A stretch of DNA of 64,000 nucleotides from Pseudomonas oryzicola (GTDB taxonomy: Bacteria > Pseudomonadota > Gammaproteobacteria > Pseudomonadales > Pseudomonadaceae). The notes under the pieces were generated by a model. The model worked only from the letters and a program-made list of their open reading frames with translations. It was not told the DNA's origin and made no database searches. Shown one piece after another: positions 43,725 to 53,309 of the stretch. The stretch spans positions 769,001-833,000 of the forward strand of contig NZ_JABWRZ020000001.1 in assembly GCF_014269185.2 (NCBI RefSeq), written 5' to 3'. Made by a program: the position numbers and the translations under genes. The stretch's first letter is position 1; the number at the start of each line of letters is the position of its first letter.

Positions 43725-45776
43725 TCAGAAGCTGAAATCGACCTTGGTCCAGAAGGTCCGGCCTGGCTCGTTCACCGGTTGTGGGTCTGTGGCCGGGTAG
43801 CCGAACCCGGCGTTCCCGGCCAGGTTCAGGTGCTCGGCATAGGTCTTGTCGAACAGGTTGTCGACCCCCGCGCTGAGCTTGAGGTGGTTGCTGACCTGGT
43901 AGGCGCCATTGAGCGAGAACACGCCGAAACCGGCGCTGTTGTCGTAGTCCTTGCCGACCACGTTGCCCTGGTTCTCGGCGATGCGGTTCTGTGCCGTCAC
44001 CAGCCGCCACAGCGCGCCGACACTCCATGCATCGCGGCTGTAGGTCAGGCCCAGGCGGCTTTCCAGGGGCGGCATTTGCGGTAGTGCTGTACCGTCACTG
44101 CTGTTCTTGCCCCAGGCGTAGGCCAGCGTGGCGTCGGCCTTCCAGTTTTCCGTCAGCTGGTAGGCCGCGCCCAGTTCGCCGCCCATGATGCGGGCGTCGA
44201 TGTTGCGAGCCTGGGAGCTCATTCCCTGGTAGTCGAACAGGATGTAGTCGCGGATCTGCCCGATGTAGCCAGACGCCCAGGCTTCCATTCGCTCGTCGCG
44301 GTACTGGATACCGAAGTCGAGCTGGGTGGTCTTCTCTGGCTTGATACCGTCGAAGGCATTGGCCGCACCGGGTGGTGCCAGCTTGGGCGAGAACAGCTCC
44401 CAGTAGTCAGGGAAACGCTGGGCATGACCAAGGCCGATGTACGTGGTGGCCGGGATGGCTGCCAGGTCGTGCTCGTAGCGAACAAAACCGCTGGGCAGGG
44501 TGTCGGCGCGGGTGTTGCCGTTGGTGGCGCTGGCCGCGCGGAAGTCGCGGGCCGTGGCGCGGTCCAGGCGGGCACCGGTAATCATGCGGTCCTCACCGCT
44601 GACGTACCAGGTCAGCTCGCCGAAGGCACCGTAGTTGTGGAAGTCGGCGTCCTTGGTCCAGGCCTGGCCCTTGTGCGCGTTCACGCCCATGCCGCCGCGT
44701 TTGCGATGTTCGTTGGTCTGCGCGTCGATGCCACCGATCAGTTGCACATCGGCCCAGCGCCAGGTGGCCTTGATGCGTGCGCCCAGGGTGCGGCGGTCGA
44801 CGTTGCTGACCATCGGCATGCCCATCATGCCGCTGCCCGAAGGCGTACGCAGGCTGTAGTTGTCCATCACGTGGTCGGCGTAGTTGTAATAGACCTGCGC
44901 CTCGACCTTGTCGAGCACTTCGCCGAGGTTGGACTTTTCGAAACGCAGGCCCAGGCTTTCGCGCTTGAACTGCGAGCCGTCCATGCCGCGCCCGGCATAG
45001 CGGGCTTCGCCATCGCCCTTGCCGGCGGTGAGCTCCAGCAGGGTGTCCTGGTCCGGCGTCCAGCCGAGGGCGACATCGCCGTTCCACTTGTCCCAGCGTG
45101 ACGGCACGGTGTTGTCGCTGCCGTCGTGGTAGTCGTCCGAGCGCGACTGGTTGCCGACGAAGCGGGCGTAGGCCTGGTCGTTGCCGGCGGCGGTGTCCAG
45201 CACCTTGTCGAAGCGGCCGTTGGAGCCGGCCAGCAGGCTCGCATTGACTCGGCTGCCGAGGGTGCCGAAGTTCTCCGGCTCGCGCTCGAAGAGGATGGTG
45301 CCTGCCGAGCCGCCTGGGCCCCAGATCACGCTTTGCGGGCCTTTGATTACGGTCAGGCGGTCGTAGGTTTCCGGCGAAATGTACGAGGTGGGGGCATCCA
45401 TGCGGTTGGGGCAGGCGCCCAGCATCAGGCCGCCATTGGTGAGGATGTTCAGGCGCGAGCCGAACATGCCGCGCAGTACCGGGTCGCCGTTGGTGCCGCC
45501 GGCGCGGATGGCCGAGAAGCCGGGGATGGTCTTCAGGTAGTCGGCGCCGTCGCTGGCCGGCACCGGCTGGCGCGGGTCTTTCGGGTTGGTAACCACGGTC
45601 AGCGGTGAACTCGGGGCCACGGCGGTGATCACCGTCGGGCTCAGCTCGGGAGCGTCATGTACATGGCCTTTATGGCCTGGGTCGGCGGCCAGGGCCACGG
45701 GCGCGAGCAGCGAGCCGCACACGGCGGCGATGGTCCCACGCAGGGACAAGGCAAAAACAGGGGTGCAGCCGGACAT
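43725..45776 (-). CDS. TonB-dependent copper receptor, OprC type
   Basis: A 683-residue outer-membrane receptor. A signal peptide ends near LAADPGHKGHVHD; the His-rich start of the mature protein is notable. The plug has DYLKTIPGFSAIRAGGTNGDPVLRGMFGSRLNIL and the methionine/cysteine region LMLGACPNRMDAPTSYISPETYD typical of OprC/NosA-type copper receptors. The C-terminal beta-barrel ends in TFWTKVDFSF with terminal phenylalanine. It should import copper across the outer membrane using TonB. Operon neighbours encode periplasmic copper-handling proteins. Confidence 0.94.
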   Translation of the reverse strand: MSGCTPVFALSLRGTIAAVCGSLLAPVALAADPGHKGHVHDAPELSPTVITAVAPSSPLTVVTNPKDPRQPVPASDGADYLKTIPGFSAIRAGGTNGDPVLRGMFGSRLNILTNGGLMLGACPNRMDAPTSYISPETYDRLTVIKGPQSVIWGPGGSAGTILFEREPENFGTLGSRVNASLLAGSNGRFDKVLDTAAGNDQAYARFVGNQSRSDDYHDGSDNTVPSRWDKWNGDVALGWTPDQDTLLELTAGKGDGEARYAGRGMDGSQFKRESLGLRFEKSNLGEVLDKVEAQVYYNYADHVMDNYSLRTPSGSGMMGMPMVSNVDRRTLGARIKATWRWADVQLIGGIDAQTNEHRKRGGMGVNAHKGQAWTKDADFHNYGAFGELTWYVSGEDRMITGARLDRATARDFRAASATNGNTRADTLPSGFVRYEHDLAAIPATTYIGLGHAQRFPDYWELFSPKLAPPGAANAFDGIKPEKTTQLDFGIQYRDERMEAWASGYIGQIRDYILFDYQGMSSQARNIDARIMGGELGAAYQLTENWKADATLAYAWGKNSSDGTALPQMPPLESRLGLTYSRDAWSVGALWRLVTAQNRIAENQGNVVGKDYDNSAGFGVFSLNGAYQVSNHLKLSAGVDNLFDKTYAEHLNLAGNAGFGYPATDPQPVNEPGRTFWTKVDFSF

Positions 45777-45842
45777 AATGATTCCAGTCGATCAGTCATG
45801 AGTCAGCGCGAAGCCTCCTGGCTCCGTGCGCGAAATGTGGGT

Positions 45843-46274
45843 TCAGACGTTGATCGAGGAAGGTGGCGCGCGGCTGCGCGCGCCGGGGAATACAGCCTGC
45901 CGGGCATGGCCCTGGCGCGTTGGTGCGAACAGGTGGGTGGTGGGGACGACGCTGCCGGCGCTGAGCGGGCTGAGGGTCTGGGGCAGGGCCGGGCAGTTGA
46001 ACAACAGGCTGCAGTAGCCGCACTTTTCCCACATCACGTGCAGCTGGCCATCGCCGGCCTGGCCGTGATGGGTGTCGCCGCCATGCTGATGGGCAGTGGC
46101 CATCGGCATGTCCATCGGCATGCTCATGCCGGCGTGGTGGTCCATCGGCATCGACTGGGAAATCAGCGGGCCGATGAAGATCATCCACATGGCAAACAGG
46201 CTCAGCCATCCGCCACCGGCGCGCCTGCGGTCAGGGCGTGTGGTACGGCTGATGCTGTTGCGTGGCAGGCTCAT
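45843..46274 (-). CDS. DUF2946 family protein, His/Met-rich
   Basis: A 143-residue exported or membrane-anchored protein with one hydrophobic segment (WLSLFAMWMIFIGPLIS) followed by a very His/Met-rich stretch, PMDHHAGMSMPMDMPMATAH and HQHGGDTHHG, then WEKCGYCSLLFNCPALP with clustered cysteines. This pattern fits DUF2946 and suggests copper binding in the periplasm. Function is unproven. It lies between the PCu(A)C chaperone and the copper receptor in the same operon. Confidence 0.85.
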   Translation of the reverse strand: MSLPRNSISRTTRPDRRRAGGGWLSLFAMWMIFIGPLISQSMPMDHHAGMSMPMDMPMATAHQHGGDTHHGQAGDGQLHVMWEKCGYCSLLFNCPALPQTLSPLSAGSVVPTTHLFAPTRQGHARQAVFPGARSRAPPSSINV

Positions 46275-46297
46275 GACGAGTGCCTTTCAGCGGGTGA

Positions 46298-46783
46298 TCA
46301 GTGCGTGTGTTCGTGGGCTTGCGGCTGGTCCGTCGGCGCCTGCTTCTGCACGGCCACATCGACGGTGATATCGCCGGCCTTTTCGAAGTGCAGGGTCAAC
46401 GGGAAGCGCTTGCCGTCGCTGAGCAGGCTGCGGTCCTTGGGCTGCATCAGCATCACATGGTAGGCGCTGGGGGCGAAGGTCAGGTCCTTGCCGGCGGGCA
46501 CCACCACGCTGGGCACCTGCTGCATCTTCATGGCGCCGCTGGCGCTCATGACATGCTCGTGCAGTTGTGCGTCATCGCTGATGGGGCTGTCGACACCGAG
46601 CAGGCGGTCGTCGGCCTGGCCATTGTTGTGCACCACGAAGTACGCCGCGACGTTGGGGGCGTTGGGGGGCAGCTGCAGTGACCAGGGGTGGGCAATGTGC
46701 AGGTCACCCACGCTGTATTCGTGGGCATTGGCAAAGGCGCCGGGCAGCAGCAGGGCGGCCACGACGAGGGCGTGCTTGAGCAT
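46298..46783 (-). CDS. Periplasmic copper chaperone PCu(A)C
   Basis: A 161-residue periplasmic Cu(I) chaperone of the DUF461/PCuAC family. A signal peptide (MLKHALVVAALLLPGAFANA) precedes HEYSVGDLHIAHPW. The copper site histidines and methionines are seen in LHEHVMSASGAMKMQQV and AYHVMLM. A His-rich tail (QPQAHEHTH) may add a Cu(II) site. Homologues deliver copper to cytochrome oxidase. The start at 46783 puts the signal peptide first. Confidence 0.94.
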   Translation of the reverse strand: MLKHALVVAALLLPGAFANAHEYSVGDLHIAHPWSLQLPPNAPNVAAYFVVHNNGQADDRLLGVDSPISDDAQLHEHVMSASGAMKMQQVPSVVVPAGKDLTFAPSAYHVMLMQPKDRSLLSDGKRFPLTLHFEKAGDITVDVAVQKQAPTDQPQAHEHTH

Positions 46784-46830
46784 GGTGAATCTCCGTTTCT
46801 GTTCAGGTTCAGGCAGACAGGGTGATGAAC

Positions 46831-47220
46831 TCAGGCCAGCGGAGAGGCACGGGGATTGAGCGCCGGCCAGAGCTGGCGCGGCGTGGCGTGGTAGTCGGCG
46901 GGTGGCGGCAGCAGCCCGGCCAGCAGTATCGGCGGGTTGTGCAGCTGCGGCGGGTAGCCGGGCAAGGCCAGCAGTGGCGCGGCACCGGAGCAGCACCAGC
47001 AATTCATCATGCTGGCGCTGTCGTCGCTTTGCGGGCCAAGGTCGATCTTGGCCAGGGCCTGCACGTCGACCTTGGCCTTGCTGGCCATGCTGGAACAGAA
47101 GGCCCCCCACAGCAGCTGCTCGGCCGGGCCCTTGGGGGCAGCAGAGGACAGCGGCATGGCCAGCAGGTTGAACAGCACTGCGAGGCAGGCTATCCAGGCG
47201 ATGGGCCGACGTGGGGGCAT
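46831..47220 (-). CDS. DUF2946 family protein
   Basis: A 129-residue exported protein with N-terminal signal MPPRRPIAWIACLAVLFNLLAMPLSSA and a conserved MMNCWCCSGAAPL cysteine cluster. It belongs to DUF2946, members of which recur beside copper receptors in pseudomonads. It is the first gene of the copper operon; function unknown. The C-terminal third is proline-rich. Confidence 0.82.
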   Translation of the reverse strand: MPPRRPIAWIACLAVLFNLLAMPLSSAAPKGPAEQLLWGAFCSSMASKAKVDVQALAKIDLGPQSDDSASMMNCWCCSGAAPLLALPGYPPQLHNPPILLAGLLPPPADYHATPRQLWPALNPRASPLA

Positions 47221-47315
47221 GGAGAGATCCGGTCAGGAATCGTGGTGGCTATTGTACGGCCGAGTATAGGTAAAAATGACAGGGTGCGGTGAAGTGACGC
47301 AGATGGCCAGTTTTT

Positions 47316-47334
47316 GGGGCTGCGCAGCAGCCCC
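47316..47334. terminator. GGGGCTGC hairpin after qmcA
   Basis: GGGGCTGC-GCA-GCAGCCCC, an 8-bp perfect stem just beyond the qmcA stop. On the minus strand it is followed by AAAAA rather than T residues, so it is not a classical intrinsic terminator for qmcA. Confidence 0.55.
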
Positions 47335-47341
47335 GGCATTA

Positions 47342-48196
47342 TCAGGCCTTGTTACGCCCCATCAACCCGCGTACGGTCTCCTGCAGGTCCGCCGGCAGCA
47401 CCACCACCTTGGCATTGCTGCTGCCCGCCAGGTTCTCCATCGCCCCCACATAGCGCTCGCCCAGCAGGTACATCGCCGGCACGGTCTCATTACCCACCGC
47501 GTCCTTGACCAGGGTGATCGCCCGTGCCGAGGCTTCGGCCAGGCTGACCTGCGCCTCGGCATCCAGCCTGGCCGCCTGCAGGCGTGCTTCGGCCTCGAGG
47601 ATCGCCGCCTGCTTGGCCCCTTCGGCGCGGGTGACGTCGGCCTTGCGCTCACGCTCGGCGGCCGCCTGGCGCTCCATGGCCAGCTGCATGTTTTCGGACG
47701 GCTTGATGTCCTGGATTTCCACCGAGCGCACGGTCACGCCCCAGTCCTCGGTCTGCTCGGACATGGCTTCACGCAGGCGCGCCTTGATCTGCTCGCGGCT
47801 GGACAGCGCTTCATCCAGGTCCATGGCACCGACGATGGCGCGCAGCGAGGTCATGGTCAGGCTGGTGACGGCGAACGAGAAGTCCTGCACGCCGTAGGAG
47901 GCCTTCTGCGGGTCGACCACCTTGGCGAAACACAGGGCGTTGGCGACGATTACCGCATTGTCCCGGGTGATGATTTCCTGCTCTTGCACATCGAGGATGA
48001 TGTCCTTGGTCGGCAGGCGGTAGGCAACCACGTCCATATACGGGATGACGATGTTCAGGCCGGGCTTGAGCGTGTTGTGGTAACGGCCAAGGCGCTCGAC
48101 GATCCATTCCTCGCCCTGGGGCACGATACGCACCCCCTTGAACACGGTGATCAGGACGAACAGGGCGATGGCGGCGACGACGATGAGGCTGGTCAT
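47342..48196 (-). CDS. qmcA: SPFH/Band 7 membrane protease-associated protein QmcA
   Basis: A 284-residue stomatin/prohibitin-like protein. An N-terminal membrane helix (SLIVVAAIALFVLITVF) leads into the SPFH domain (VPQGEEWIVERLGRYHNTLKPGLNIVIPYMDVV) and a coiled-coil rich in Ala, Glu and Arg. E. coli QmcA forms a multimer that associates with FtsH. It follows the NfeD-like gene by 26 bp, the widely conserved NfeD-SPFH pairing. Confidence 0.93.
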   Translation of the reverse strand: MTSLIVVAAIALFVLITVFKGVRIVPQGEEWIVERLGRYHNTLKPGLNIVIPYMDVVAYRLPTKDIILDVQEQEIITRDNAVIVANALCFAKVVDPQKASYGVQDFSFAVTSLTMTSLRAIVGAMDLDEALSSREQIKARLREAMSEQTEDWGVTVRSVEIQDIKPSENMQLAMERQAAAERERKADVTRAEGAKQAAILEAEARLQAARLDAEAQVSLAEASARAITLVKDAVGNETVPAMYLLGERYVGAMENLAGSSNAKVVVLPADLQETVRGLMGRNKA

Positions 48197-48222
48197 GACA
48201 GGCAATTCCTTTTGGTGCAGGT

Positions 48223-48657
48223 TCAGGCCCGGATGACCCGGGCGGTATTCCCTTCGATGGCGGTAAGGCGTACCCGCTCGCCAGCGGCGATCTCGCTGTC
48301 GGCGATGCAGGTCCATTCTTCGTTGCCGAGGACTGGCTTCTGGAAGCGTACCCGGCCTTTCTGAAACTCCGAGACGGCAGCGGTCAGCAGCCCGACTTCA
48401 CCGATCACACTGTCGGCGGTCCAGCGCACGTCCGGTTTGCGCCGGAACAGCTTGAACCACAATGCCGTGGTGACTGACGAAAGCAGCACCCAGAGCAGCA
48501 CCTGCATGTCCAGATGCAGGCCGGGAGCGGCCAGCGAGATGAGCGAAACCAGCACGGCACCGATGCCGAACCAGAGAATGAAGAACGTCGGCAGGACCAG
48601 TTCGAGCAGCATCAGCGCGATGCCGAAGACCAGCCAGATCCACCATTGCATATCCAT
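48223..48657 (-). CDS. NfeD-like membrane protein
   Basis: A 144-residue protein with two or three N-terminal membrane helices (WWIWLVFGIALMLLELVLP, FFILWFGIGAVLVSLISLAA, VLLWVLLSSVTTALWF) and a C-terminal OB-fold domain (VGLLTAAVSEFQKGRVRFQKPVLGNEEW). This is the short NfeD form without a protease domain. It is the partner of the downstream SPFH protein and is thought to affect membrane organisation or quality control. ATG 48657 (MDMQWWIW) is preceded by GGAAGG. Confidence 0.9.
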   Translation of the reverse strand: MDMQWWIWLVFGIALMLLELVLPTFFILWFGIGAVLVSLISLAAPGLHLDMQVLLWVLLSSVTTALWFKLFRRKPDVRWTADSVIGEVGLLTAAVSEFQKGRVRFQKPVLGNEEWTCIADSEIAAGERVRLTAIEGNTARVIRA

Positions 48658-48817
48658 ATGAGTAGTGCCTTCCAGAGGGAGGAGGCCGAGTTTAAGGCAG
48701 CAGGGCGGCAGAAGGCCACCTGAAGGCTTGAACGAAAAGCCCGAAATGGCTGTAGGACTACTTTCTAAAGAGTGATGGGATCTCGTGCAGGAGCGGCGGC
48801 GTTTGCGACAGTTGTTC

Positions 48818-49537
48818 TTACAGGCCGAGTGCTGCAGCCAGGTCATGCAGCGATTCGAATGCCCGGTCCACACCAGGCAGCACCGGGCGCTTCAGCACCA
48901 GCACCGGCACGCCCAGCTCCCGCGCCACTTCCAGCTTCGGCTCGGTTGCCACGCTGCCGCTGTTCTTGCTGATCAGCACATCGATGCCACGACGCTGGAA
49001 CAAGGCCCGCTCATCGTCGATATGGAACGGCCCACGCGCGCCAATCACTTCACAGCGCTCGTTGCCAGGGCACGCTTCCAGCGCGCGCAAGGTCCAGAAC
49101 TGCTCGGGCGGAATCTCATCCAGGTGTTGCAGGGGCTCACGCCCCAAGGTGAACAGCGGCCTGCGAAACGGCTTGAGGGCGTCGATCAACCCGGCCCAGT
49201 CATCGACCTCGCGCCAGTCGTCCCCCTCCTGTGCCTGCCAGGCCGGGCGCCGTAACGCCCAGCATGCGATACCGGCACTGCGCGCGGCGGCGGCGGCATT
49301 GCGGCTGATCTGCGCGGCGTAGGGGTGGGTGGCATCGATCAGCAAGCTGATGCCCGCCTCGCACAGGTAGCCCGCCAGGCCCTCGGCGCCGCCAAAGCCG
49401 CCCACCCGCACCTGGCATTGCAGGTCCTGCGGCACGCGGCCGATGCCGGCCAGGCTGTAGACGTGCTGCGGGCCAAGGCGGCGAGCGATGGCCAGGGCTT
49501 CGGTGATGCCGCCCAACAGCAGGATGCGCTCGTTCAT
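48818..49537 (-). CDS. cobK: Precorrin-6A reductase CobK
   Basis: A 239-residue NADPH-dependent enzyme that reduces the macrocycle of precorrin-6A (CbiJ does the same for cobalt-precorrin-6A). The start [18 protein letters not shown] and [17 protein letters not shown] are family signatures, with [29 protein letters not shown] near the end. Last gene of the minus-strand cob operon, overlapping cbiD by 4 bases. Confidence 0.95.
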   Translation of the reverse strand: MNERILLLGGITEALAIARRLGPQHVYSLAGIGRVPQDLQCQVRVGGFGGAEGLAGYLCEAGISLLIDATHPYAAQISRNAAAAARSAGIACWALRRPAWQAQEGDDWREVDDWAGLIDALKPFRRPLFTLGREPLQHLDEIPPEQFWTLRALEACPGNERCEVIGARGPFHIDDERALFQRRGIDVLISKNSGSVATEPKLEVARELGVPVLVLKRPVLPGVDRAFESLHDLAAALGL

Positions 49538-50628
49538 GGCATGCCTGCCCGGCCAACGATGCCGCCCTGGCGGTCGATGGCGAACACTTCCACGTGCACC
49601 TCAGCCGGCACGATGCTGCGGGCGAAGGCCAGGGCGTGGGCGCAAACCACATCACCCAGCGCAATGCCGGCGGCATGGGCCAGCGCCAGAGCCTGCTGGC
49701 TGGTGTTGGCTGCGCGGATCGCCGCCTGCAGCGCTTGGTCAGCACCGATGTCCGCAGCCCAGCCGGCCAGTTGCGGCAAGTCGATGCTGGAGTGACGGCT
49801 GTGCAGGTCCATGTGCCCGGCCGCCAGCTTGCTGATCTTGCCGAAGCCGCCACACAGGGTCAGACGCGGCACTGGCACCTTGCGCAGGTGCTTGAGCACC
49901 GCGCCGACGAAGTCACCCATTTCGATCAGGGCGATTTCCGGCAGGCCATAGACCCGGCGCATGGTGTCCTCGCTGGCGTTGCCGGTGCATGCGGCAATGT
50001 GCGTGTAGCCATTGGTGTGGGCCACATCGATCCCCTGGTGGATCGAGGCGATGTAGGCCGCACAGGAAAACGGCCGCACGATGCCGCTGGTACCGAGAAT
50101 TGACAGCCCGCCGAGAATACCCAGGCGCGGGTTCATGGTTTTCAGCGCCAGCTGCTCACCGCCCTGCACATTGACAGTGACTTCGAAGCCACCGGCATAA
50201 CCGCATTCGTCCGCCAGGCTTTGCAGATGTTCGCTGATCATGCGTCGCGGCACCGGGTTGATGGCCGGCTCACCCACTGCCAGCACCAGCCCCGGGCGGG
50301 TCACGGTGCCGACACCGGTGCCGGCGACAAAGCGGATGCCCGCTTCGGTCAGCAGGCGCACCTGGCTGTAGAGCAGGGCGCCATGGGTCACGTCAGGGTC
50401 GTCGCCGGCATCCTTCAGCGTGCCCGCCTCGGCGCTTTCGCCGTTCAGGCGGCAGAACTCCAGGCGCATCTGCACCACCTTGCCCTTGGGCAGGGTGATA
50501 CTCACGGCATCGCTGCTCGTCCCGCTCAGCAGCAGGCGAGCGGCTGCCAGGCTGGTTGCGGTGGCGCAACTGCCGGTGGTCAGGCCGCTGCGCAGGGGCG
50601 CGGGCTGTTCACGGGTTTCTTCACGCAT
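49534..50628 (-). CDS. cbiD: Cobalt-precorrin-5B (C1)-methyltransferase CbiD
   Basis: A 364-residue SAM-dependent C1 methyltransferase of corrin synthesis. The N-terminus [25 protein letters not shown] is a CbiD signature, followed by [13 protein letters not shown] and the glycine-rich [19 protein letters not shown]. It is an oxygen-independent-pathway type enzyme, whereas Pseudomonas denitrificans uses CobF for the C1 step. It overlaps cobL by 8 bases and cobK by 4. Confidence 0.95.
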   Translation of the reverse strand: MREETREQPAPLRSGLTTGSCATATSLAAARLLLSGTSSDAVSITLPKGKVVQMRLEFCRLNGESAEAGTLKDAGDDPDVTHGALLYSQVRLLTEAGIRFVAGTGVGTVTRPGLVLAVGEPAINPVPRRMISEHLQSLADECGYAGGFEVTVNVQGGEQLALKTMNPRLGILGGLSILGTSGIVRPFSCAAYIASIHQGIDVAHTNGYTHIAACTGNASEDTMRRVYGLPEIALIEMGDFVGAVLKHLRKVPVPRLTLCGGFGKISKLAAGHMDLHSRHSSIDLPQLAGWAADIGADQALQAAIRAANTSQQALALAHAAGIALGDVVCAHALAFARSIVPAEVHVEVFAIDRQGGIVGRAGMP

Positions 50629-51832
50629 CGGCGGGTTTCACGATGTCCAGCAGGGTGATCGGTAGCGCCTGGCGCCAAGTGTCGAAGGCGCCCAGTGGCT
50701 GGGCATGCGCGACGTGGATGCGGGTCAGCTCGCCGCCGTGGCGTTCGCGGAACTGCGTCAGGGCCAGTTCGCTTTGCAGGGTCACTGCGTTGGCTACCAG
50801 GCGGCCGCCGGGGCGCAGGCTTGCCCAGCACAGGTCGAGCACGCCATCGCGGGTGACGCCGCCGCCGATGAAGATGGCATCGGGCTGTTCCAGGCCTTGC
50901 AGTGCCGCCGGGGCCTTGCCGCGAACCAGTTGCAGGCCGGGAACCCCCAGCGCATCGCGGTTGTGTTCGATAAAGCCCTGGCGGCCCTCGTCGGCCTCGA
51001 TGGCCAGGGCCCGGCAGGCGGGGTGGGCGCGCATCCATTCGATACCGACCGAGCCGCAGCCCGCGCCGACGTCCCACAACAGTTCGCCGGGCTGTGGCGC
51101 CAGGCGGGCGAGGGTGATGGCACGGACATCGCGCTTGGTCAGCTGACCGTCGTGGCGGAAGGCGCTGTCCGGCAGCCCGGCGAGACGGTGCAGGTGAGCG
51201 GCGTGTGGCGCAGCCCGGCATTCGATGGCCACCAGATTGAGCGCCGCGACCTGGACATGTGGCCAATCCTCGGCGGAGCCGGACAATTCACGTTCCGCTG
51301 CCCCGCCCAGATGCTCGAACACCCGCAGCCGGCTTGGCCCGAAACCACGCTCGCGCAGCAGCGCAGCAATCGCCGCCGGGCTGTCGCCGTCGTTGCTCAG
51401 CACCAGCAGGCGCACGCCGCTGTGCAACTGGGCATTCAGTGCAGACAGCGGGCGGGCGACCAGTGACAGCACCTGCACGTCCTGCAGTGGCCAGCCCAGG
51501 CGGGCGGCGGCCAGAGCGCAGGACGAGGGCATCGGTAGCACGAGCATTTCTGTGTCAGGCACCTGGCGCGCCAGGCTGGCGCCCACGCCGTAGAACATCG
51601 GATCGCCGCTGGCCAGCACGCACACCGGCTCACCGCGCAAGGCCAGCACCGGGGCGAGGGAGAACGGACTCGGCCAGCCCAGCCGCTCGCCGGCCACGCA
51701 GCGCGGCAGCAGGGCCAGCTGGCGCGGGCTGCCGAAGATCCGCACTGCGCCCAGCAGCGCGCGCCGGGCCTGCTTGCCCAGGCCACTGAAGCCGTCTTCG
51801 CCGATGCCTACTACTGTCAGCCAGGGTGCCAT
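50621..51832 (-). CDS. cobL: Precorrin-6B C5,15-methyltransferase (decarboxylating) CobL
   Basis: A 403-residue bifunctional enzyme. The N-terminal CbiE-like domain ([28 protein letters not shown]; about residues 1-200) methylates C5. The C-terminal CbiT-like Rossmann domain ([16 protein letters not shown]; from about 210) methylates C15 and decarboxylates. ATG 51832 has GGCGGA 9 nt upstream; an ATG 9 bp earlier touches that sequence and is less likely. First gene of the minus-strand operon, divergent from cobG. Confidence 0.95.
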   Translation of the reverse strand: MAPWLTVVGIGEDGFSGLGKQARRALLGAVRIFGSPRQLALLPRCVAGERLGWPSPFSLAPVLALRGEPVCVLASGDPMFYGVGASLARQVPDTEMLVLPMPSSCALAAARLGWPLQDVQVLSLVARPLSALNAQLHSGVRLLVLSNDGDSPAAIAALLRERGFGPSRLRVFEHLGGAAERELSGSAEDWPHVQVAALNLVAIECRAAPHAAHLHRLAGLPDSAFRHDGQLTKRDVRAITLARLAPQPGELLWDVGAGCGSVGIEWMRAHPACRALAIEADEGRQGFIEHNRDALGVPGLQLVRGKAPAALQGLEQPDAIFIGGGVTRDGVLDLCWASLRPGGRLVANAVTLQSELALTQFRERHGGELTRIHVAHAQPLGAFDTWRQALPITLLDIVKPADA

Positions 51833-51992
51833 GTATTTCATTCCGCCATGATTGGGGCCGCTGCGCGCCCCTGAATTTCTGCTCAATCGCTGATGATGCT
51901 CGACCACCGGCTTTTCATGCCGCCGGACAAAGCAGGCATAATACCGCGCCTTCTACACTCAAGCGCATTTTCACAGACTGCCGGATGCCCCA

Positions 51993-53309
51993 TTGACGCA
52001 GGCCCATACCCCCCAAGTTGCGCCCCGCCCCTCGGCCTGTCCGGGGTTGTGGCGTATCGTCAGTGCCCGGGATGGCGGTATTTGCCGCATCAAGCTGGCG
52101 GGTGGCCTGCTGCTAGCCGACCAGGCCGACGCGGTGGCGACGGCGGCCGAGCGTTTCGCCAGCGGCGTGATCGAGGCCACCAACCGCGGCAACCTGCAGA
52201 TCCGCGGCATCGGCAGCGATCACCAGGGCCTGGTCGAGGCCCTGCTCGCTGCCGGCCTGGGCCCGCGTGATGCCGCTGGTGACGATGTGCGTAACCTGAT
52301 GCTCAGTCCGCTGGCTGGCCGCGATCCGGCCATGCTGTTGGACGCTCGGCCGTTGGCCGGGCAGATCCTCGACCTGCTGGAAGGTACCCCGCGTTTCCAC
52401 CAGCTGTCGGCCAAGTTCGCCGTACAGCTGGATGCCGGCGAGCGCCTGGCCATGCTCGAACATCCTCATGACCTGTGGCTGTCGGCTTTGCCTCTGGAGC
52501 AGCAGGCCTGGCTGGCCTTCGGCCTGGCGGGTTGCCCGGCTGACGGCCAGGTGCTTGGCGCGGTGCCACTGGAGCAGGGCTTGATGCTGGTGCGTGCCGT
52601 GCTGGAGCGCTTCCTCGACCTGGCCACCCCGGCCCAATCGCGCATGCGCCAGTTGCTCGAAGTGTGTTCGCCAAGCGATTTCATCGACGGCCTCGGCCTG
52701 GTTATCCGCCGCGATGCCGCCGTGCTCGGCTGGCGACGTGAAGCGTACGATGCCCCGTGGCTGGGTGTGCTGCCCCAGGCGCAGGGGCTGGCCTTGGGCG
52801 TTGCCCCGCCGCAGGGCCGCCTGACCCCGACCATGCTGCGGGGGGCCGCACGTGTCGCCCGCGAACTGGGCGATGGCAGCCTGCGCCTGAGCCCTTGGCA
52901 AAGCCTGGTGCTGACCAACATCCAGGCGCAAGCCGTCGCCCAGGCCCAAGCCGCCCTCAGCGACCTGGGCCTGCTGTGCCACGCTCATGAACCGCTGGCC
53001 CGTATCAGTGCCTGCACCGGCAGCAGTGGCTGCGCCAAGGCCCTCGGCGAAACCAAGGCTGACGCCGCCACCCTGGCCGCGCTGCTCGGCCCGGGTGCGC
53101 CCGGCAGCGTGCACTTGTCCGGTTGCCCCCGATCCTGCGCCGTGGCCCATGTTGCCCCGGCTACCCTGCTGGCCCGCTCACCGGGCCGTTATGACCTGTA
53201 CCTGCGTGATGCACGCCAGCCGGGCTTCGGCGCCCTGCGCGCCACCGACCTTACCTTGAACGAAGCAGGCGCCATGCTCGACCTGCCGACGGAGCACCTT
53301 GATGATTGA
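51993..53309 (+). CDS. cobG: Precorrin-3B synthase CobG
   Basis: A 438-residue oxygen-dependent monooxygenase that converts precorrin-3A to precorrin-3B, preparing ring contraction. It belongs to the nitrite/sulfite reductase fold; the Fe4S4 ligands are CTGSSGC (cysteines about 340 and 346) and GCPRSC (about 378 and 382). The only suitable start in frame is TTG at 51993 (MTQAHTPQV), with no strong ribosome binding site. First gene of the plus-strand cob operon; no cobalamin riboswitch is visible upstream. Confidence 0.92.
   Translation: MTQAHTPQVAPRPSACPGLWRIVSARDGGICRIKLAGGLLLADQADAVATAAERFASGVIEATNRGNLQIRGIGSDHQGLVEALLAAGLGPRDAAGDDVRNLMLSPLAGRDPAMLLDARPLAGQILDLLEGTPRFHQLSAKFAVQLDAGERLAMLEHPHDLWLSALPLEQQAWLAFGLAGCPADGQVLGAVPLEQGLMLVRAVLERFLDLATPAQSRMRQLLEVCSPSDFIDGLGLVIRRDAAVLGWRREAYDAPWLGVLPQAQGLALGVAPPQGRLTPTMLRGAARVARELGDGSLRLSPWQSLVLTNIQAQAVAQAQAALSDLGLLCHAHEPLARISACTGSSGCAKALGETKADAATLAALLGPGAPGSVHLSGCPRSCAVAHVAPATLLARSPGRYDLYLRDARQPGFGALRATDLTLNEAGAMLDLPTEHLDD

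Noticed and set aside
51842..51992. Cobalamin riboswitch between cobL and cobG
   Set aside because: No B12-box-like sequence and too short for a full cobalamin riboswitch.
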